NCBI RefSeq assembly: GCF_001698125.1
Contig: NZ_CP013854.1
Coordinates: forward strand, 2,356,001 to 2,420,000
Origin: Pseudonocardia sp. HH130630-07
Lineage (GTDB): Bacteria > Actinomycetota > Actinomycetes > Mycobacteriales > Pseudonocardiaceae
Direction of reading: 5' to 3'
Length of the DNA stretch: 64,000 nt
The translations under genes and the position numbers were made by a program. Below, one piece after another: positions 59,765 to 64,000 of the stretch. Every line of letters begins with the position of its first letter. Within the stretch, counting starts at the first letter, position 1. The notes under the pieces are model-generated. The model saw nothing but the letters and a program-made list of their open reading frames with translations. It did no database searches and was not told where the DNA came from.

Positions 59765-60940
59765 ATGATGAGCGTGTTCGATACGCCGTGGGGCGATGGT
59801 CCCGGCGGTCCGGACCACGAGCACGACATCCTGCTCATCGCGGGCAGCCGGCCCGAGGTCGCGCGGCTCGCCCCCGTCGCGGCGTCCGTCGCCGCGGCCG
59901 ACCGGATCCGCGGGATCACCGTCGCGACCGGGCCCGACCCGATGGTCGTGCACGAGACGTTCGAGGCGCTCGGCGTGCCCACCGACATCACGATCCTGCT
60001 GCCCGGCGACGTCGCGCCGGACATGGCGGACACCGCGGCGGCGCTGCTCACCCGGCTGGACCGGCTGATGGTCGACCAGGACCCGTCGGCGATCCTCGTG
60101 CACGGCGGCGGCACGGCCGCCGCGATGGCCGCGACCGTCGCGTTCTGGCGCCGGATCCCGGTCGTGCACATGCAGGCCGGGATGGGCACCGACGACCTGC
60201 TGTGCCCGTTCCCGCAGGAGGCGCACCGCCGGGTCATCGGGCAGCTGGCGTCGTTGTTCCTCACCACCGGCGGCTCGACGCTCGGGAGCCCGCTCGGGCC
60301 GAACGTGATCACCGTCGGCGACACGGTCAACTCGTTGCCGGACCCGGTGGACGACGCGTGCGCCGCGGTCCTGCGGCGGGTCCGCGGCGAGCGCCGCACG
60401 CTCGTCCTCGTCGACCTGAGGCGGCCGTCGTCGGTGCCGGTACTCGCCGACCTGGCGGCGCTGGTCGACCGGTACCCGCGCCTCGAGGTCGTGCTGACCG
60501 GGAGCCTCACGACCGGTGACCCCGCCCGGATGCCGCCGCGGCACGCCCGGATCACGGTCGTCCCCGAGCTGAGCCTGCCCGACGAGCTGACCGCCCTGGC
60601 CGCGGCGACGGCGCTGGTCAGCGACGATCACGACCTCGTCGTCGACGCCCCGGGGCTCGGGACGCTCGCGGTGCTGGTCGACGGGCCCAACGTCCCGCAG
60701 CCCGGCGACTCGATCCGCAGCATCGCCGCTCCCGACGCCGTCCCGGCCGTCGCCCAGGTCCTCGACGGCGACCACGGCCGCCGGCCGGTCCCCGGGGACG
60801 GGCTCGAGGCAGCCCGGACCGAGCAGGCGGTCGCCTGGATGTTCGGGCTCTGCCGGTCGCCGCAGCTGCCCGAGGACCGGCCCGCCGGGCACGACGACGT
60901 CGCCGGGGCGTCGCCGGAGGAGGAGCCGACCGACGCCTGA
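59765..60940 (+). CDS. UDP-GlcNAc 2-epimerase-like protein, degenerate active site
   Basis: 391 aa of the WecB/GT-B type fold: LLIAGSRPEVARLAPVAA (WecB: GTRPE), VHGGGTAAAMAATVAFWRRIP (WecB: VxGDTxS), VHMQAGMGTDDLLCPFPQE (WecB: HVEAGLRT...PFPEE). The catalytic Glu of HVEAG is Gln here, and the DT of GDTTS is GT, so epimerase activity is doubtful; a binding or altered role is likely. The 55-residue C-terminal tail is Pro/Glu-rich. GGAGGGG precedes the paired ATGs (59765, 59768). Confidence 0.7.
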   Translation: MMSVFDTPWGDGPGGPDHEHDILLIAGSRPEVARLAPVAASVAAADRIRGITVATGPDPMVVHETFEALGVPTDITILLPGDVAPDMADTAAALLTRLDRLMVDQDPSAILVHGGGTAAAMAATVAFWRRIPVVHMQAGMGTDDLLCPFPQEAHRRVIGQLASLFLTTGGSTLGSPLGPNVITVGDTVNSLPDPVDDACAAVLRRVRGERRTLVLVDLRRPSSVPVLADLAALVDRYPRLEVVLTGSLTTGDPARMPPRHARITVVPELSLPDELTALAAATALVSDDHDLVVDAPGLGTLAVLVDGPNVPQPGDSIRSIAAPDAVPAVAQVLDGDHGRRPVPGDGLEAARTEQAVAWMFGLCRSPQLPEDRPAGHDDVAGASPEEEPTDA

Positions 60941-60951
60941 CGCCCGCTCGA

Positions 60952-60957
60952 TAGGGT
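60952..60957 (+). promoter_or_regulatory. -10 box of dcd leaderless promoter
   Basis: TAGGGT at 60952-60957, 6 nt before the dcd GTG (60964); no Shine-Dalgarno. Confidence 0.55.
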
Positions 60958-60963
60958 GTCCCG

Positions 60964-61548
60964 GTGCTGCTCTCCGACGGCGACCTGCGCAAGGAGATCG
61001 AGTCCGACCGGCTCGTTCTCGATCCGTGGGACGTCGAGATGCTCCAGCCGTCCAGCATCGACGTGCGGCTGGACCGCTACTTCCGGGTGTTCCAGAACTC
61101 GCGCTACACCCACATCGACCCGTCCCAGCAGCAGGACGAGCTGACGACGCCGGTGGAGACGACCGACGACGAGCCGTTCGTCCTGCACCCCGGCGAGTTC
61201 GTGCTCGGGTCGACGTTCGAGCGGGTCGGGCTGCCCGACGACCTGGCCGGCCGGCTGGAGGGCAAGAGCTCGCTGGGCCGGCTCGGTCTGCTCACCCACT
61301 CGACCGCGGGCTTCATCGACCCCGGGTTCACCGGGCACATCACCCTGGAACTGTCGAACGTGGCGAACCTGCCGATCACCCTGTGGGCGGGGATGAAGAT
61401 CGGCCAGCTGTGCCTGTTCCGGCTGTCCGCCCCGGCCGAGCGGCCCTACGGCAGCGAGGCCGTCGGCTCCCGCTACCAGGGGCAGCGGGGCCCGACACCG
61501 TCGCGGGCGTTCCGCAACTTCCACCGCACCGACACCCGCCGGAGCTGA
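60964..61548 (+). CDS. dcd: dCTP deaminase (bifunctional dCTP deaminase/dUTPase type)
   Basis: 194 aa. Supplies dUMP for thymidylate synthesis: dCTP is deaminated and, in the actinobacterial type, the dUTP formed is also hydrolysed. Trimeric dUTPase fold with [11 protein letters not shown], the nucleotide site [20 protein letters not shown] and HITLELSN carrying the catalytic Glu, and IGQLCLF. The M. tuberculosis homologue Rv0321 (190 aa) is bifunctional and lies in the same wider neighbourhood as the ini genes. Confidence 0.96.
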   Translation: MLLSDGDLRKEIESDRLVLDPWDVEMLQPSSIDVRLDRYFRVFQNSRYTHIDPSQQQDELTTPVETTDDEPFVLHPGEFVLGSTFERVGLPDDLAGRLEGKSSLGRLGLLTHSTAGFIDPGFTGHITLELSNVANLPITLWAGMKIGQLCLFRLSAPAERPYGSEAVGSRYQGQRGPTPSRAFRNFHRTDTRRS

Positions 61549-61593
61549 TCGCGCCCGGGTGACGCGGGCCGCCGGCTCGCTACCCTGGTGGCG

Positions 61594-62619
61594 ATGGACG
61601 CCGAGCGCAGCTCCCCGGAGCACCCGGACCCGTGGGCGACCGGGCGTCGCCGTCCGGGCCGTCCGGACCGCCGGACCCGCACCCCGGAGGCACCCGGCCG
61701 GGAGCTGCAACGGCGCCCGCCGCCCCGGGACGAGGCACCGCACACGGTCGAGGGGTCGGTCGCCGAGCCCGCCGCGCCGCCGCCGGGCCGTGCTCCCGGA
61801 TCCGGGGACCCGTGGCGGTACTGGCGCAGCCTGCGGCCGCGCAGCGTCCGCGGTGCGAGCGCGCTGGGGCTGGTCGGGGCCGCGGTGTTCCTGTTCCCGT
61901 TCCTCGACGAGCCGGGGCGCTGGTGGGTCCCGGCCGGCCTGGGGTTCGGCACCCTGCTGCTGCTGACCCTGTTCCGGCTGGACCGGTTGCTCAAGGGATG
62001 GACCCCGCACGTGGCGGGCGTCGTCCTGGTCGCGGCGCTGGTCCACGGGACCCGGCAGAACCCGTGGGTGTGGGGTCTGGCGCTGGCGGCCGGGGTCGTC
62101 GTCGCGGGGCTGCTGCTGCTCCCGCGGTGGAAGGTGCTGGCCGTCGGGATGGTGCTGGTCGTGCTGGCCGGGACCGGGTACGCGTTCCGGTCGGCGGAGA
62201 TCCGGGACGACCGGGCCGCCGCGGACGCCCAGCAGACGGCCCAGTTCCGGACGGAGTACGGCGTGCCCCGCCCGCAGCTCGCGCTGCTCGGGCTGGACTC
62301 GGCGGTCGTCGAGAACAACCCGGCACGTGCCTGCTGGTTCGCCCGGCCGCCCGCGGTGGACCAGCTGAAGGCGGCGACCGGGGCCCCGGGGTGCGACGAG
62401 GCGATCGCGATACTGCACGCCCGGGTACCGGCCGGTGCGGACGTGACCGCCCCGGACCGCAAGCCGGATCCGGACGTCGAGCCGGGCGCGTCGGTCACCG
62501 TCGACGGCTGCGCGACCACATGGGCCCAGGCGGCCGGTCCGGACCTGGGCCGGGTGGTCCTGACCCGCACTCCGGCGGCGACGCCCGCGTTCCAGATCTC
62601 CGGCTTCGGCCCCTGCTGA
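61594..62619 (+). CDS. membrane protein with Pro/Arg-rich N-terminus, conserved hypothetical
   Basis: 341 aa from ATG 61594 (GTG 61588 possible). TACCCT lies 7 nt upstream and no ribosome binding site is seen, so probably leaderless. About 75 disordered Arg/Pro-rich residues precede four hydrophobic helices (ASALGLVGAAVFLFPFL, VPAGLGFGTLLLLTLF, GVVLVAALVHG, WGLALAAGVVVAGLLLL and LAVGMVLVVLAGTGYAF). The C-terminal 130 residues are extracytoplasmic with four Cys that may form disulphides (ARACWF, APGCDE, VDGCAT, FGPC). Function unknown. Confidence 0.75.
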   Translation: MDAERSSPEHPDPWATGRRRPGRPDRRTRTPEAPGRELQRRPPPRDEAPHTVEGSVAEPAAPPPGRAPGSGDPWRYWRSLRPRSVRGASALGLVGAAVFLFPFLDEPGRWWVPAGLGFGTLLLLTLFRLDRLLKGWTPHVAGVVLVAALVHGTRQNPWVWGLALAAGVVVAGLLLLPRWKVLAVGMVLVVLAGTGYAFRSAEIRDDRAAADAQQTAQFRTEYGVPRPQLALLGLDSAVVENNPARACWFARPPAVDQLKAATGAPGCDEAIAILHARVPAGADVTAPDRKPDPDVEPGASVTVDGCATTWAQAAGPDLGRVVLTRTPAATPAFQISGFGPC

Positions 62620-62634
62620 CCGGGACCCCCCGCA

Positions 62635-62679
62635 GACGGACGGCCGGGCACCCGATCACGGGCGCCCGGCCGTTCCGTC
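62635..62679. terminator. bidirectional hairpin terminator
   Basis: CGGCCGGGC (62641-62649) and GCCCGGCCG (62664-62672), extended by GACGGA/TCCGTC with one bulge, between convergent genes ending at 62619 and 62689. Confidence 0.75.
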
Positions 62680-62688
62680 GGCGGGCGG

Positions 62689-64000
62689 TCAGTTCTCGGT
62701 CGACTTCTCCTGCGGGGCCTCGTCGGGCGTCGCGCCGTTGGCGGACCCGTTCCCGGACGCCGACGGTGCCGCCGTCCCGGTGCTGGATGCCCCGTCCGAC
62801 CCGCTCGGGGTCGGGTCCTGCTCCGCGGCCTCCCGGGCGATCTCCGGCTCCGGCGTCGCGACGGCCGGGGTCTCGGTGGTCGGCGTGTCCTCACCGGTGG
62901 TGTCCGCGGTCGCCGGCCCGGGCTCCGGTGCGGGGTCCCCGCGGCGCACGGCGGCCAGCAGCATCTGCGAGACGTCCTTGACCTCGACCGCGTCACCGGC
63001 GGTCTGGTTGACGCCGTCGGTCATCATCGTCCGGCAGAACGGGCAGCCGACCGCGAGCGTGCCGGTCGGTCCGCTGCCGCCGCCGGCCTTGGTGAGGGTC
63101 TCGGCGGCCTCCTCGGCGCGGGTGACGTTGATGCGCTTGCCGATGCGCTCCTCCATCCACATCCGCGCGCCACCGGCACCGCAGCACATCGACCGGTCCG
63201 CGTGCCGCGGCATCTCCGACAGGGTCGCGCCGGCCGCGCCCACCAGCTCGCGCGGCTCGGAGTAGACCTCGTTGTGCCGCCCGAGGTAGCAGGGGTCGTG
63301 GTAGGTCACCGGACCGGTGTCCTCGCCCGCCGGGGCGTTCACCGGGACCAGCTTCTTCTCCCGGACCAGCTTGTTCAGCAGCTGCGTGTGGTGCACGACC
63401 TCGTAGTGCCCGTCGAGCTGCGGGTACTCCCGGCCCAGGGTGTTGAGGCAGTGCGGGCAGGTCGTGACGATCTTGCGGGTGCCGGGCCCACGGCCGTCGA
63501 ACACGCCGTTGAGGGTCTCGACGTTCTGCTGGGCCAGCATCTGGAAGACGAACTCGTTGCCCGAACGCCGGGCCGGGTCACCGGTGCAGGTCTCGCCCGA
63601 GCCCAGCACCGCGAACTCCACCCCGGCGCGGTGCAGCAGCTCCGCGGTGGCCTGCACGGTCTTCTTCTGGCCGTCGTCGAACGCGCCGGCGCAGCCGATC
63701 CAGAACAGGTACTCGGTCCCGGCCGGCAGCTCGCTCTCCACGACCGGGACCTCGAAGTCGAGGCCCTTGGTCCACTCCAGGCGGTCCTTGGCGTTCTGGC
63801 CCCAGGGGTTGCCCTTGTTCTCCAGGTTCTTGAACAGCGAGTTGAGCTCGGTGGGGAACTCGGACTCGATCAGGACCTGGTAGCGGCGCATGTCGACGAT
63901 GTGGTCGACGTGCTCGATGTCGACCGGGCACTGCTCGACGCAGGCCCCGCACATGGTGCACGACCACAGGATGTCCGGGTCGATCACGCCCAGGACGTCC
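62689..64000 (-). CDS. Fe-S binding heterodisulfide reductase-like protein (Rv0338c-type), C-terminal part
   Basis: The gene enters from beyond the window; about 435 C-terminal residues are present. The visible ferredoxin motif CTMCGACVEQCPVD is the second 4Fe-4S cluster site, followed by two CCG (DUF224) domains: CPHCLNTLGREYP, HDPCYLGRHN...CCGAGGARMW and GCPFCRTMM. The tail of about 90 residues is Pro/Thr/Glu-rich. It resembles M. tuberculosis Rv0338c, an essential membrane-associated iron-sulphur reductase next to iniR. Electron donor and acceptor are unproven. Confidence 0.88.
   Translation of the reverse strand, partial: DVLGVIDPDILWSCTMCGACVEQCPVDIEHVDHIVDMRRYQVLIESEFPTELNSLFKNLENKGNPWGQNAKDRLEWTKGLDFEVPVVESELPAGTEYLFWIGCAGAFDDGQKKTVQATAELLHRAGVEFAVLGSGETCTGDPARRSGNEFVFQMLAQQNVETLNGVFDGRGPGTRKIVTTCPHCLNTLGREYPQLDGHYEVVHHTQLLNKLVREKKLVPVNAPAGEDTGPVTYHDPCYLGRHNEVYSEPRELVGAAGATLSEMPRHADRSMCCGAGGARMWMEERIGKRINVTRAEEAAETLTKAGGGSGPTGTLAVGCPFCRTMMTDGVNQTAGDAVEVKDVSQMLLAAVRRGDPAPEPGPATADTTGEDTPTTETPAVATPEPEIAREAAEQDPTPSGSDGASSTGTAAPSASGNGSANGATPDEAPQEKSTEN

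Overview
The window is chromosomal DNA of a very GC-rich actinomycete. It uses many GTG starts and has dense gene packing with frequent 1-11 nt overlaps. Many genes resemble those of mycobacteria and their relatives: GTP-dependent PEP carboxykinase, FadE5-type acyl-CoA dehydrogenase, MptB-type mannosyltransferase, IniA/IniB/IniC proteins, bifunctional-type dCTP deaminase, an MT0933-type antitoxin and a mycothiol-dependent-enzyme family member. Together this suggests a Pseudonocardia-like member of the Pseudonocardiales. The genus is an inference; the phylum is well supported. No rRNA, CRISPR array, prophage or replication origin was seen.

Region by region. 1-3030: minus-strand operon of two family-2 glycosyltransferases, trmB and the start of a Pro-rich protein. 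3263-7702: small unknown genes, then a TetR/MFS efflux pair with two clear operators. 7703-13642: pckG with a structured leader, a large unknown protein, DUF3024, an AhpD-like protein and an MT0933-type antitoxin. 13853-18169: bkd/pdh-type E1alpha-E1beta-E2 operon plus fxsA. 18302-23754: an AAA ATPase, a GroES-like protein, a VanW-domain membrane protein with a nonapeptide repeat, and a CBS protein behind an 18-bp inverted repeat. 23759-28650 (minus): lnt and mptB, then fadE5 behind two TetR-type operators. 28910-31676: a Tat-exported amidase, a Phd/RelE-like toxin-antitoxin pair and an IspD-like gene.

31770-43595 is the most distinctive block, an expanded ini-like locus. It contains a LuxR-type ATPase regulator (IniR-like), a CPBP intramembrane protease, the dynamin-like pair iniC and iniA, two tandem IniB paralogues rich in Asp/Asn/Gly/Thr, a divergent Hsp70-type ATPase anchored by one membrane helix, and a small membrane protein. 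The B-A-C order matches the mycobacterial iniBAC operon, which responds to cell-wall inhibitors. The duplicated IniB, the tethered Hsp70 and the CPBP protease suggest a larger envelope-stress or membrane-remodelling machine. This is the best candidate here for an undescribed system.

43657-59452 is accessory: transporters, hydrolases, many one-component regulators with visible operators, a gene broken by an in-frame stop, and an IS5/IS427-type element inserted in the first codons of a TetR gene. Two copies of a long perfect palindromic repeat lie 12 kb apart (34516 and 46582). 59536-64000 carries tRNA-Gly(CCC), an epimerase-like protein, dcd, a membrane protein and the C-terminal part of a large Fe-S reductase (Rv0338c-like). 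In M. tuberculosis dcd (Rv0321), Rv0338c, iniR (Rv0339) and iniBAC (Rv0341-0343) are also close together, so part of the layout is ancestral.

A repeated regulatory theme is apparent leaderless transcription. Many single genes lack a ribosome binding site but have a TANNNT-like -10 box 6-8 nt before the start codon.
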